From Endozoicomonas sp. NE40 (GTDB lineage Bacteria; Pseudomonadota; Gammaproteobacteria; Pseudomonadales; Endozoicomonadaceae), in NCBI RefSeq assembly GCF_040549045.1, contig NZ_JBEWTB010000002.1:186001-250000 (forward strand): DNA of 64,000 bases, given 5' to 3'. Positions 17,172 to 26,318 of the stretch are shown here, in pieces. Under the pieces are notes generated by a model. It was not told where the DNA came from and did not search any database. It worked only from the letters and a program-made list of their open reading frames with translations. The translations under genes and the position numbers were made by a program. Each line of letters begins with the position of its first letter. The first letter of the stretch is position 1.

Positions 17172-18353
17172 ATGAATCTCGGTATTCTCTTTTTCCTGAT
17201 CCTGTTTGGCGGCTGGGCGGCTGGCAGGCTGACTCAGCGCATCAAACTGCCTGCCGTTCTGGGCATGGTTCTGGTGGGAGTGGCCATTGGCTATTTCTTT
17301 GGTAATAACCTGCCTGCGTCGCTTAATGAAAGTTCCAACTTTCTTAAAACCCTGGCACTGATCATTATTCTGCTTAAAGCAGGTCTGGGCATCAGTCGCT
17401 CCACACTTAACCGGGCTGGACTGTCGGCCCTGCTGATGACGTTTATCCCCTGTATTTTTGAAGGCGCTGCCCTGACGGTGATCCTGAATTACCTGTTCGG
17501 CTTTGACTGGGCGGTGGCTGGCCTGACCGGCTTTATGCTGGCAGCGGTTTCCCCTGCCGTGGTCGTTCCTTCCATGCTGGAGTTGCAGTCAAAAGGCTAT
17601 GGGCAGAAAAATGCCGTACCGACGATTGTGCTGGCAGGTGCTTCGGTAGACGACGTGTTTGCCATTACCTTCTTCTCAGTCTGCATGGGGCTGGCAACCG
17701 CTGAAGAGAGCATCAGCATCGGTTCTGCGCTGCTGGCCATCCCTGTTTCCATTATTACCGGATTGCTGCCGGGTATTATTGTTGGCCTGTTTCTGGCCTG
17801 GCTGTTCAAACGCAGCAAAATGCCCGTGGTCGAAAAAGTGCTTATTCTTCTGACCGTAGCCGTTGCGATGGTGGAAATCGGTGAAATGATTGAAAGCGCC
17901 GCTTTGCTGGGCGTTATGACCGTGGGTTTTCTGTTGCTTGAACGTGCAGAAAGCAGCGCGGTTGAACTCTCCGGACAGTTTGGCAAAATCTGGTTCTTTG
18001 CCCAGATTCTTCTGTTTGTCCTGATCGGGCTGTCCGTCAATATTGAAGTGGCCCTGGGTGCAGGTTTCACGGGTCTGATGGCTATTGCCGGTGGCCTGGT
18101 ATTCCGTTCCATCGGGGTATTAATCGCTACTCAATTCTCCAGCTTGTCATTTAAAGAGCGGATTTTCTGTGTGATTGCCTATTGTCCAAAAGCCACGGTT
18201 CAAGCGGCACTGGGCGGTGCGGCACTGGCGGCAGGTTTGCCGGAAGGGGAGCTGATTCTGGCTTTAGCGGTGCTTGCCATTGTGTTCACGGCACCAATGG
18301 GGCTGATCGGTATCAATGTCTTTGGAACAAAACTGTTAAGCAGGGACTATTAA
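17172..18353 (+). CDS. Cation:proton antiporter (CPA family)
   Basis: A 393-residue integral membrane protein with about 11-12 hydrophobic helices. It has the Na+/H+ exchanger fold pattern: LPAVLGMVLVGVAIGYFFG in helix 2-3, LLKAGLGISRSTL, and the acidic motif GASVDDVFAITFF, where paired Asp residues would carry ions. A second acidic helix contains VEIGEMIES. It probably exports Na+ or another monovalent cation (or imports protons) for pH and salt homeostasis. The structured leader upstream suggests that its expression responds to an ion. GGAG lies 8 nt before the ATG. A terminator-like hairpin follows. Confidence 0.88.
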   Translation: MNLGILFFLILFGGWAAGRLTQRIKLPAVLGMVLVGVAIGYFFGNNLPASLNESSNFLKTLALIIILLKAGLGISRSTLNRAGLSALLMTFIPCIFEGAALTVILNYLFGFDWAVAGLTGFMLAAVSPAVVVPSMLELQSKGYGQKNAVPTIVLAGASVDDVFAITFFSVCMGLATAEESISIGSALLAIPVSIITGLLPGIIVGLFLAWLFKRSKMPVVEKVLILLTVAVAMVEIGEMIESAALLGVMTVGFLLLERAESSAVELSGQFGKIWFFAQILLFVLIGLSVNIEVALGAGFTGLMAIAGGLVFRSIGVLIATQFSSLSFKERIFCVIAYCPKATVQAALGGAALAAGLPEGELILALAVLAIVFTAPMGLIGINVFGTKLLSRDY

Positions 18354-18369
18354 TACCCAGCAAAGTCAT

Positions 18370-18402
18370 TGAAAGGGCAGTCACAGATCAACTGCCTTTT
18401 CA
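18370..18402 (+). terminator. Terminator after the antiporter gene
   Basis: AAAGGGCAGT pairs with ACTGCCTTTT (one bulge), followed by a T-rich segment, 17 bp after the stop and just before the convergent calpain-like gene. Confidence 0.65.
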
Positions 18403-18414
18403 GGTGTTTTTCTA

Positions 18415-19884
18415 TTAATCAGCTCGACAATAGTTGAGTCCACACTGACTGATATACAGTTCGTTAAACGTTAGCGCCAGCTCCTTTATGGTCATTTTAT
18501 GCACGCCCGTTTTTATGGGTGCAGACTCACCAAAATCTTCAAAGTGTTTTCTCTTTGCTGCTACAGCCACTTGATTTTTTGATTCCATGACGACCTGAAA
18601 TGCTGAGCGTACACGTACAAACGGATAATACGGATAGCCTGTAACATCTGCAAAACGGAACGGATAGCCTGCTGTAACATTGGCGAAGCTAGCTGCAAAA
18701 CGCTTCGCTCCGACTGTTGAAAAACCGAATGCTTTATTATCGCCACGACCATAATCGAAATGCTCCATAAACTCAAAAACAGTCCCTCCCTGTGGTAATG
18801 CCTCGTCCTGGTGTTTGATAATGCTGAATGCACTTTTAAGGGCAGAAGACTCTCCACGAGGGTCACGGATATAAACGACTCCTTCCTGTTCATCATAGCC
18901 GATCACACTGTATGCATGATACCTGCTGACATCTTTAAAGGCTTCAAATGAAATGGGGTCAGAGTATCTGTACGCAATTCCTAAAACAGCGGCTTTTCCC
19001 TCCCGGACAAAAGAACGCAGCGCACTTTTTAACCGCTCCTCTGACTCGAATTGCGGGTTGTAATTCACAGAAGAGGAGCCTGCAAGCATTTTAAAGGCAT
19101 CTTGAGGCTTTATTCCAACCAACTCTGAATATTGATGATACCACCACGACTCAGGATCGTTACCATTATGGTTGAAATGGTATTTCGACAGGTGAGCATA
19201 GGCTGCTTCCAATATTGCTACCCACTTCCCGCCATCCCGGCTGGTAGCAAAGTCTGATTTACCCTCTACTTCGCTGAAGTGAATATAAGCGCGGTCATTG
19301 GGTAACCCCGGGAACAAAACACTGACGCTTGACTTATCACTGTACTTAAAATAATTGAATATCCGTCTTTTGCCGGTTTCAGAATTGGCCATGGAAGCCA
19401 GGGTTGCAATCAGCGTGCAATCAGGAAAACGACGCTGCAAGATGTTATCCGGAGTAATGCTCGTCAGCCCTTGGGGAAATATCAATCGATAGGTAGTGGC
19501 AAAAGGCTCTCGTTCAGGCGCTGCCAGCCAGGCTTCCCAGAAAGCATTGTCCTGCTCGTGATGGTAACTTAAGGCATGCCCGGAGAGTTCCGCCAACTCA
19601 ATGCTGGCCTGGTTCAGGGTAGCAGTAACAGGATCTTGCAATGCCTCAAAATTAACCAGATAAAGTCGCACTACCTGATAAAGTGTCTGGTTCAGATGGG
19701 GTGCGTGATAACCTTCAATGAGTTCCTGATAGGAAAGCCGCTCATCATTATTGGTGTCGATTGTAGCTGCCAACTCACCGTAGTAGCGGTTAGCTGTAGC
19801 GTAACCGGGAGTAAGCTCACCGCTCTCAGCGTGAACCGCAAACACACACAGAATCCCCAGCAGTAAAGTACATAACAGCTTCAT
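18415..19884 (-). CDS. Secreted calpain-like (C2 family) cysteine peptidase with an EF-hand
   Basis: A 489-residue protein with a clear signal peptide (MKLLCTLLLGILCVFAVHA). Residues 43-54, DTNNDERLSYQE, form a canonical EF-hand loop with D, N, D and E at calcium positions 1, 3, 5 and 12. The following domain matches calpain cores. C156 is in RRFPDCTLIATLASM (calpain GDCWLLAAIASL position). KWVAILEAAYAHL (about 220-232) corresponds to calpain WPALLEKAYAKL. H323 is in YHAYSVIGY. DPRGE at 341-345 corresponds to calpain NPWG, with Asp in place of the catalytic Asn. It is probably an exported, calcium-dependent protease. The AGGAGGT ribosome-binding site is ideal. Confidence 0.8.
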   Translation of the reverse strand: MKLLCTLLLGILCVFAVHAESGELTPGYATANRYYGELAATIDTNNDERLSYQELIEGYHAPHLNQTLYQVVRLYLVNFEALQDPVTATLNQASIELAELSGHALSYHHEQDNAFWEAWLAAPEREPFATTYRLIFPQGLTSITPDNILQRRFPDCTLIATLASMANSETGKRRIFNYFKYSDKSSVSVLFPGLPNDRAYIHFSEVEGKSDFATSRDGGKWVAILEAAYAHLSKYHFNHNGNDPESWWYHQYSELVGIKPQDAFKMLAGSSSVNYNPQFESEERLKSALRSFVREGKAAVLGIAYRYSDPISFEAFKDVSRYHAYSVIGYDEQEGVVYIRDPRGESSALKSAFSIIKHQDEALPQGGTVFEFMEHFDYGRGDNKAFGFSTVGAKRFAASFANVTAGYPFRFADVTGYPYYPFVRVRSAFQVVMESKNQVAVAAKRKHFEDFGESAPIKTGVHKMTIKELALTFNELYISQCGLNYCRAD

Positions 19885-20022
19885 GAATACCTCCTTTTAC
19901 GTCTTTGAATCAGCGCCTTCCATAGCGCGGTATCAAGCCAGATAGGGCTAAATGCTTTATTGGGTTAGAACATAACAACATTCAAAAGTTCAAAAGGCCT
20001 GAACACTCTTCACATTTTCGTT

Positions 20023-21351
20023 TCAACGTCGCTGCTTAGGACTCCTGGCATCCAGATCTTTCAGGAAGGCCAGTTTATCCCTGATTTTAATTTCAAGACC
20101 CCGGTCGTTCGGCTGATAATACTGCCTCGGCTCCATGCTGTCCGGAAAATAGCATTCGCCCGCCGCATAAGCGCCTGTCTCGTCATGGGCATAACGGTAT
20201 TCAGCACCGTACCCCAGCTCACCCATCAGCTTTGTCGGCGCATTGCGCAAATGCAGAGGCACTTCATGGGAAGGGTTGCCACGCACATCGTCCAGCGCCG
20301 CTTTCCAGGCGAGATACACGGCATTACTTTTTGCCGCACAGGCACAGTACACCGTTGCATGAGCCAGAGCCAGAAGCCCTTCCGGCGCGCCCAGCCGTTC
20401 AAAAGCCTGCCAGGCGTTCATTGTGATCTCAAGGGCTCTTGGGTCAGCGTTGCCGATATCCTCACTGGCAATCGCTACCAGACGACGAATGATGTACAAA
20501 GGATCAGCGCCACCGTCGACTATTCTTGCAGCCCAGTACAGTGCCGCATCCGGATTAGAACCTCTGACCGATTTATGAAACGCAGATATCTGGTCATAAA
20601 ACACCTCTCCGCCTTTATCAAACCGGCGCCCACTGTCTGCCAGAATATCAGTGACGCTTTCAGACCTTATAACACCGTCGTCACTCAGGTCGGCAGCAAC
20701 TTCCAGAATATTCAGAACCCGTCGTGCATCACCGTCGGCATAACGAATGAGGATCTGCTCCGCTTCCGGTTCCAGGGTAATATTCCGTCCCGCCAGACCT
20801 CGCTCATCATTCAGCGCCTGCTGAATAACCTGCCTGAGATCGTCCTGCTGCAATGACCGCAGAACATAGACTCTGGCGCGGGACAAAAGTGCGTTATTCA
20901 GCTCAAACGAAGGATTTTCGGTGGTCGCGCCAATAAAGATAATGGTGCCGTCTTCAATATGCGGCAGGAATGCGTCCTGCTGAGACTTGTTAAACCGATG
21001 CACCTCGTCCACAAACAGGATCGTTTTACGGTTGTGCATCAGCTGTTCATCTCTTGCCCGGTCAACCGCTGCACGTATATCTTTCACGCCCGACAACACT
21101 GCGGAGAGCGTTTCGAAGCGGGCATCACACAAACCGGCAATCAATTTAGCCAGTGTCGTTTTTCCCACACCGGGCGGCCCCCAGAATACCATCGAGTGAA
21201 TAGCCCCCTGCTCCAGGGCTTCACGCAGGGGCTTACCCCGGGCAAGGATATGGGCCTGCCCAAGGTATTCATCCAGATTCCCGGGTCTCATGCGAGCCGC
21301 GAGCGGCTCGAAACGGGCATGGGTGTTTGGAGTATCAAAAAGTGATGCCAT
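20023..21351 (-). CDS. rarA: Replication-associated recombination protein A (RarA/MgsA)
   Basis: An AAA+ ATPase related to clamp-loader subunits and eukaryotic WRNIP1. It acts at stalled replication forks and promotes replisome turnover. Of 442 residues, the N-terminal AAA+ domain has Walker A GPPGVGKTT at 58-66, Walker B ILFVDEVHRFN, and sensor 1 GATTENPSFE. The C-terminal tetramerisation domain includes DPLYIIRRLVAIASEDIG. It starts 6 bp after the lolA stop, so the two are co-transcribed. Confidence 0.97.
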   Translation of the reverse strand: MASLFDTPNTHARFEPLAARMRPGNLDEYLGQAHILARGKPLREALEQGAIHSMVFWGPPGVGKTTLAKLIAGLCDARFETLSAVLSGVKDIRAAVDRARDEQLMHNRKTILFVDEVHRFNKSQQDAFLPHIEDGTIIFIGATTENPSFELNNALLSRARVYVLRSLQQDDLRQVIQQALNDERGLAGRNITLEPEAEQILIRYADGDARRVLNILEVAADLSDDGVIRSESVTDILADSGRRFDKGGEVFYDQISAFHKSVRGSNPDAALYWAARIVDGGADPLYIIRRLVAIASEDIGNADPRALEITMNAWQAFERLGAPEGLLALAHATVYCACAAKSNAVYLAWKAALDDVRGNPSHEVPLHLRNAPTKLMGELGYGAEYRYAHDETGAYAAGECYFPDSMEPRQYYQPNDRGLEIKIRDKLAFLKDLDARSPKQRR

Positions 21352-21357
21352 AGTAAC

Positions 21358-22053
21358 TTATTGCTCAGTGTTACCGGTTTGATCGATTACATCATAGCCT
21401 TTGGGAATCTCAACCCTGAAATCACTGTCGCTGATCATCCCGTTGACATTGACATCGCTCAGCTCTACACGACGCCGACCACCCAGGGAGTCCCGCAACT
21501 CGATACTGTTGAGTACACCATCACGAAAGATAATATCCAGTTTTTCAAACAGGTCTGAACTTCCGGCAGGTGTCAGGGTGAACCGCTCCTGTTTGTCATC
21601 ACGATACAGACCAATCTGGTAATCTTTCAGAAATTCCTTAACATCACCACTCAACAGTTGCGCTGGTGTATTGGACATGCGCTGATCCTGAATCTGAATA
21701 ATGACCTGCTGCAGGTCACGATCAACCAGCCATATTTTTTTGTCGAGGGCGACGATTTCCTGCTCAAAAGGCGACGCTGTGTCCCAGCGAAACTTGCCCG
21801 GACGTTTGATCTGCATGGAGCCGGACTCAGTACGTATCCGGCCATCAGAGCCTACTGATTCCTGTTTGAACTTCGCAGAAATCGTGCGGATTTTTTCCAG
21901 CTTTCGGGTCAGCTTTTCAGCCGCTTTGGCATCATTATCCTGCACAGCGGTCGCAGCAACCGGTTTGACCGGGGCTGCCAGAACGTTGACAGGAGAACCA
22001 GCAGACAGCGCAACAGCAGAAAACAGGGCAATGACTTTTAAATGCTTAAACAT
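21358..22053 (-). CDS. lolA: Outer-membrane lipoprotein carrier protein LolA
   Basis: A periplasmic chaperone that accepts lipoproteins released by LolCDE and hands them to LolB at the outer membrane. The start is placed at Met 22053 (MFKHLKVIALFSAVALSAG, a signal peptide ending near VLAAPV). In-frame upstream starts at 22071 and 22077 cannot be excluded. The mature protein keeps the LolA pattern: LEKIRTISAKFKQES, GSMQIKRPGKFRWDTASPFEQEIV with the Arg of the lipoprotein-binding cavity, and PAQLLSGD. It lies between ftsK and rarA, the usual order. Confidence 0.93.
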   Translation of the reverse strand: MFKHLKVIALFSAVALSAGSPVNVLAAPVKPVAATAVQDNDAKAAEKLTRKLEKIRTISAKFKQESVGSDGRIRTESGSMQIKRPGKFRWDTASPFEQEIVALDKKIWLVDRDLQQVIIQIQDQRMSNTPAQLLSGDVKEFLKDYQIGLYRDDKQERFTLTPAGSSDLFEKLDIIFRDGVLNSIELRDSLGGRRRVELSDVNVNGMISDSDFRVEIPKGYDVIDQTGNTEQ

Positions 22054-22099
22054 AGAACTTAGCAGCAACATCAACAATAAAAACTATAAAAACAAAAGG

Positions 22100-24583
22100 T
22101 TAATTTTTAACCGGCGGCGGAGCGATCACTTCCCGGGTACCATTGGTTCCCGCAGGGCTGATAACCCCCGCCTGCTCCATGGCTTCAATAATATTGGCTG
22201 AACGGTTATAACCGATTTTAAACTTGCGCTGTACCGAAGAGATCGACACCCTGCGGCTCTCCGTCACAAAAGCAACGGCTTCGTCGTATAACGGATCCTG
22301 TTCGCTGTCTCCGTCCAGTCCTGCACTGAAAGCACTACCGTCGGATGAACCCGCTTCGACACCGTTAAGAATGTCATCAATGTAATCCGGCGCGCCACGT
22401 TTTTTCCAGTCAGCCACCACCCGGTGTACTTCATCATCACTGACAAAGGCGCCATGAACACGAATCGGTACACTCGTTCCCGGAGGCAGGTAGAGCATAT
22501 CACCATGTCCTAGCAGTTGCTCAGCCCCACCCTGGTCAATGATGGTACGGGAGTCAATTTTACTCGATACCTGAAAACTGATACGGGTCGGAACGTTGGC
22601 CTTGATCAGGCCGGTAATGACATCCACGGAAGGCCGCTGTGTTGCAAGAATCAGGTGAATACCGGCTGCCCGGGCTTTCTGGGCAATCCGGGCAATCAGC
22701 TCTTCCACTTTTTTACCAACAATCATCATCATGTCGGCAAATTCATCCACCACCACGACGATAAATGGCAGGGTATCCAGTTCTGGCGGTGCTTCTCCGC
22801 CCAGAGACAAGGGCTCAAAGAACGGGTCTCGCAGTGGCGCCCCCTGACTGCGGGCTTCCTTTACCTTCTGGTTGTAGCCAGCAATATTACGAACCCCGAG
22901 AGCCGCCATCAGCTTATAACGACGCTCCATTTCAGCCACACACCAGCGCAGGGAGTTGGCCGCTTCTTTCATGTCGGTCACAACCGGTGCCAGCAGATGC
23001 GGAATGCCGTCATAGATAGACAGTTCCAGCATTTTCGGGTCAATCATGATCAGCCGCACATCTTCAGGACCTGCTTTAAACAGCATGGACAGAATCATGG
23101 CGTTAACGCCCACGGACTTGCCCGAGCCGGTAGTACCCGCCACCAGCAAATGGGGCATTTTTGCAAGGTTAACCACCACAGGCTGACCACTGATATCGTG
23201 ACCCAGGGCAAGGGATAAGGGAGACTTGGCCTGGTCGAAGGCTTTTGCTGAAACCACTTCGCTGAAGTAAACAATCTCCCGGTCATCGTTGGGAATTTCA
23301 ATACCCATCACAGATTTTCCGGGGATCACTTCCACCACACGGACACTGATCACTGCGAGAGACCGGGCCAGGTCTTTTGCCAGATTACTGATTTTGCTGG
23401 CTTTGGTACCCGGTGCCGGCTGAATCTCGTAACGGGTAATCACCGGCCCGGGGTGGGCAGCCACAACCTCAGCATCAACGCCAAAGTCTTTAAGCTTAAG
23501 CTCTAATAAACGGGATACAGCATCCAGGTCATCCTGACTGATGCCTCCGTTTGAGTTAGCCACTTCGTCCAGCAAGCCAACTGTTGGAAAACGACCTTCC
23601 GGCAGCTCTTCAAACAGAGTTTCCTGTCGTTCCTTGCGAGGGCTGTTATCGACGCTACTGTTTTCGGCGTTATTGTTTTCGGCGCTACTGTTTTCGAAGA
23701 CGGTGAAAGGTTGTGGCTTTATTTTAACTTCAGGTTCCGGAGCTTCGATAACAGGCAATAAGGTTGGCTCAACCTTATCATCACGGTCTGCTGCTTTGGC
23801 TGTCTCCTTTGTCAGAGCCTTCTGCGCCCTGACTTCTGCCCGATGGTCCCGCCATTGATCCAGTGCATTCTGCAGGCGGTGGTAAGCAACCGTAGCCCAG
23901 CGACGTCCAGCCGTCAGACAGGCAGTCAGCACCCAGATCACCAGCCTGCCCACCAGGTCAATCACACGGAACCAGGAAATATCGGTATAAAGCGTTAATC
24001 CGGTGATAAACACGGCTAACAGCAACAGGCTGCTGCCCACCGCACTAAACACGGGCATAAACTGCTGCAGGATAATATGGCCGACGATCCCCCCCGTAGA
24101 CGATGGCAGATCAGAGATCCCCGGAAAGTACAACCCGGCCAGTGCCGCCCCGGCACAAAGTGCCAGCACCAGACCAAAAAAGCGTACAGCAAACAGGCTG
24201 AGACTCCACGGCCAGGTTTCGTAACGGTAGCGGATAACCAGTGCCACCTTGCCAAACAGGACCAGCGGAATCATCCACGCAAAGAGTCCAAACAGAGAAA
24301 ACAGAAAATCGGCAAACCAGGCTCCGGCACGTCCTGTGGCATTAATAATTTCACCGTCAAAGCCAGCATAATTCCAGCCGGGATCAACTGGCGCATAGGT
24401 CATCAATGCCACAGACAGGAAACCCGCCATGACCAGCAGCACCAGCATGCCAGCCTCCCGCAGACGCAATGCAAGGGCGTCATTCAGCGAATCACGAATG
24501 GATGACTTCACAAACTTTTTTTTGATGCTCGCCGGTTGTGAACGTGCCGTACTACTGCGTTTTTTGCTCGAATTCTCAGACAT
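22100..24583 (-). CDS. ftsK: DNA translocase FtsK
   Basis: A membrane-anchored motor that pumps chromosome ends across the division septum and activates XerCD at dif. Of 827 residues, the N-terminal part (about 40-225) has four or five membrane helices. A shorter-than-E. coli linker with Asn/Ser/Glu repeats (AENNNAENSSVDNS near 300) follows. The motor has Walker A GTTGSGKS at 483-490 and Walker B LPFIVVVVDEFADMMM. The C-terminal gamma winged-helix (DPLYDEAVAFVTESRRVSIS onward), which reads KOPS signals, is complete. The short linker is like Pseudomonas FtsK. Confidence 0.97.
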   Translation of the reverse strand: MSENSSKKRSSTARSQPASIKKKFVKSSIRDSLNDALALRLREAGMLVLLVMAGFLSVALMTYAPVDPGWNYAGFDGEIINATGRAGAWFADFLFSLFGLFAWMIPLVLFGKVALVIRYRYETWPWSLSLFAVRFFGLVLALCAGAALAGLYFPGISDLPSSTGGIVGHIILQQFMPVFSAVGSSLLLLAVFITGLTLYTDISWFRVIDLVGRLVIWVLTACLTAGRRWATVAYHRLQNALDQWRDHRAEVRAQKALTKETAKAADRDDKVEPTLLPVIEAPEPEVKIKPQPFTVFENSSAENNNAENSSVDNSPRKERQETLFEELPEGRFPTVGLLDEVANSNGGISQDDLDAVSRLLELKLKDFGVDAEVVAAHPGPVITRYEIQPAPGTKASKISNLAKDLARSLAVISVRVVEVIPGKSVMGIEIPNDDREIVYFSEVVSAKAFDQAKSPLSLALGHDISGQPVVVNLAKMPHLLVAGTTGSGKSVGVNAMILSMLFKAGPEDVRLIMIDPKMLELSIYDGIPHLLAPVVTDMKEAANSLRWCVAEMERRYKLMAALGVRNIAGYNQKVKEARSQGAPLRDPFFEPLSLGGEAPPELDTLPFIVVVVDEFADMMMIVGKKVEELIARIAQKARAAGIHLILATQRPSVDVITGLIKANVPTRISFQVSSKIDSRTIIDQGGAEQLLGHGDMLYLPPGTSVPIRVHGAFVSDDEVHRVVADWKKRGAPDYIDDILNGVEAGSSDGSAFSAGLDGDSEQDPLYDEAVAFVTESRRVSISSVQRKFKIGYNRSANIIEAMEQAGVISPAGTNGTREVIAPPPVKN

Positions 24584-24727
24584 TCCCAGTCTATTAAAAA
24601 ATAGCCTCGCAAGGGTCCCGGCCAGAGGGACTGTTTATATATACATTAAACGATAACACGAGGGATTCATCGGTTGCCATCCAACAGGTCAATGAAAGCT
24701 GTATCAGATTGTTTTGAGCGCATCGTG

Positions 24728-25936
24728 TCAGGGCAGTGAAGCCAGTTTCTCCGCCAGACGCATGTACTGCTCCGTGTGATTCAGGTCCCGTACAAAACGT
24801 TCAGGAATGCCCTGGATACCATTCATTGCACCCAGCAATGCCCCTGTCAGCGCGGCCCTTGCCATATTATTACCGCCGCCATTGGTAGCAGACAAAACCC
24901 CTTGTTCAAAGTTATCCGGGAAGCGGTGCATCAGGTAATAACTCGCTGGCAACAGGTGTGTTAACTGACAATCCATACCGTACACCTGACTGACATGCAG
25001 CGCCGGTTCAATTCGCACCACTTCCGGCTGCCAGGCAATAGCGCCATTAACCACCGTATGGACATTGTCATAACCACCGATTAAAGAACGGATCATTGGG
25101 TTCTTCAGCTGTTTGTACAGATAATCACGCAGATCTTCCAGTTGCACCCCTTTCATAAGAGCCTGAAGGGTCAGGGCATAAACCACCTGATTACCGCGGA
25201 TAAAGTCGCTGCTGAAAAATGGCTGCATCATGTTATCCGCTTCAATAGCCAGAGTTTCCGGGTCGTCATAAAGAAGGGCCAGAACCACTGCCATTTGCGC
25301 ACCATCACTGCTATCTGCACTGGATGCCAGCTTACGGTCCTGCCAGCTGATGCCATCATTTCGCTGCTTAACCATATGCCTCACAATGGATTCCGTGTAT
25401 CGACCGGAAAAGCTCTCTCCAGACAGCTTACTGAAAAAGCCATCCAGCCGGTCATGGAAATCTGTTTCGTTGTACTGCCCCGTTGCAACGACCGATTCCA
25501 ACAATAGGGTAAACAGCTGTCCGGTCTGGGAAATATCGCCAGCCCTTAAACCCTGCTCATAGCGATAGCGGCTGATATTGGCGAAACTATGACTACCGTC
25601 CGGCCTGGGGTCCTGATAACGGTCAATCCAGCTACCAAAATCCTTCTGTAGCTCACTGAGATCGTAATACCAGTGGGTACCCAGGCCCAGTGCGTCTCCG
25701 GCGAGATAACCAAAAATAGCGCCCTTGACGCGGTCGCTGCGACTGATGTTATCCGGATAGTGTTTCACAACAGGTTGAGTGGAATCGATGCGGTTCATGC
25801 TCTGATCCTCAGTAGTTGCTCCTGTATTCTGATCTTGTAACACCGGGTTGTCACACCCTGCAAGCACCATGACCCACCCTGACAATACAATGACCCTGGA
25901 CAGCTGGCATAACAGCCAGTTTCCGGCAATTCTCAT
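24728..25936 (-). CDS. ADP-ribosylglycohydrolase-like lipoprotein
   Basis: The start is placed at ATG 25936 because GGGAG lies 6 nt before it. The N-terminus then carries a hydrophobic segment ending in a lipobox (VMVLAGCDN), so it should be a lipoprotein; Asp after the Cys is the inner-membrane retention signal in E. coli. The remainder (about 330 residues) fits the ADP-ribosylglycohydrolase (DraG/ARH) fold, with KGAIFGYLAGDALGLGTHW at the start and GGNNMARAALTGALLGAMNG near the end. The Asp residues that bind the two metals in DraG (the TDDT and GxDTD boxes) are not conserved: LRAGDISQTG and NGGGNN occur instead. The activity may therefore differ from ADP-ribose removal. Periplasmic placement is unusual for this family. 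Confidence 0.75.
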   Translation of the reverse strand: MRIAGNWLLCQLSRVIVLSGWVMVLAGCDNPVLQDQNTGATTEDQSMNRIDSTQPVVKHYPDNISRSDRVKGAIFGYLAGDALGLGTHWYYDLSELQKDFGSWIDRYQDPRPDGSHSFANISRYRYEQGLRAGDISQTGQLFTLLLESVVATGQYNETDFHDRLDGFFSKLSGESFSGRYTESIVRHMVKQRNDGISWQDRKLASSADSSDGAQMAVVLALLYDDPETLAIEADNMMQPFFSSDFIRGNQVVYALTLQALMKGVQLEDLRDYLYKQLKNPMIRSLIGGYDNVHTVVNGAIAWQPEVVRIEPALHVSQVYGMDCQLTHLLPASYYLMHRFPDNFEQGVLSATNGGGNNMARAALTGALLGAMNGIQGIPERFVRDLNHTEQYMRLAEKLASLP

Positions 25937-26078
25937 AGCAACTCCCGACTCACGAGTAAGCGACCGAAAAGAACTGAGCATAGAACATCCGGCAAAACTC
26001 AGTATTAGTACTTATGTTTTATTTTTAAGCCAGAGGTATGTTTACCGGTTTGATTGACTATTTCATCAGGAACGCAAG

Positions 26079-26318
26079 ATGCAAGAATCCATTCACGGCC
26101 ACAATGTTCTTAATCTGATTCGTGAGCACAACCAGCCTGCGAGCAAAGACGAACTGCTGACAGCCATTGCCCAACATTTTGGTACTGACAGCCTTTTTCA
26201 CACCTGTTCTGCCGAAGGGTTGAACGCTGACCAACTGGTAGAGCTGTTTCTCGCCAAAGGGAAGTTAACACTGCAGAATGAACAGGTGCATTTTGTTGGC
26301 TGCCGCTGCAAACACTAA
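26079..26318 (+). CDS. yecH: YecH family protein (DUF2492)
   Basis: A small 79-residue cytoplasmic protein that aligns throughout with E. coli YecH: SIHGHNVLNLI at the start, the central FHTCSAEGLNADQLVELFLAKGK, and a C-terminal CRCKH. The conserved His and Cys residues suggest metal binding, and the family is annotated as putative metal-binding; the function is unknown. A CAGGAA ribosome-binding site precedes the ATG. It is divergent from the glycohydrolase-like gene. Confidence 0.88.
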   Translation: MQESIHGHNVLNLIREHNQPASKDELLTAIAQHFGTDSLFHTCSAEGLNADQLVELFLAKGKLTLQNEQVHFVGCRCKH

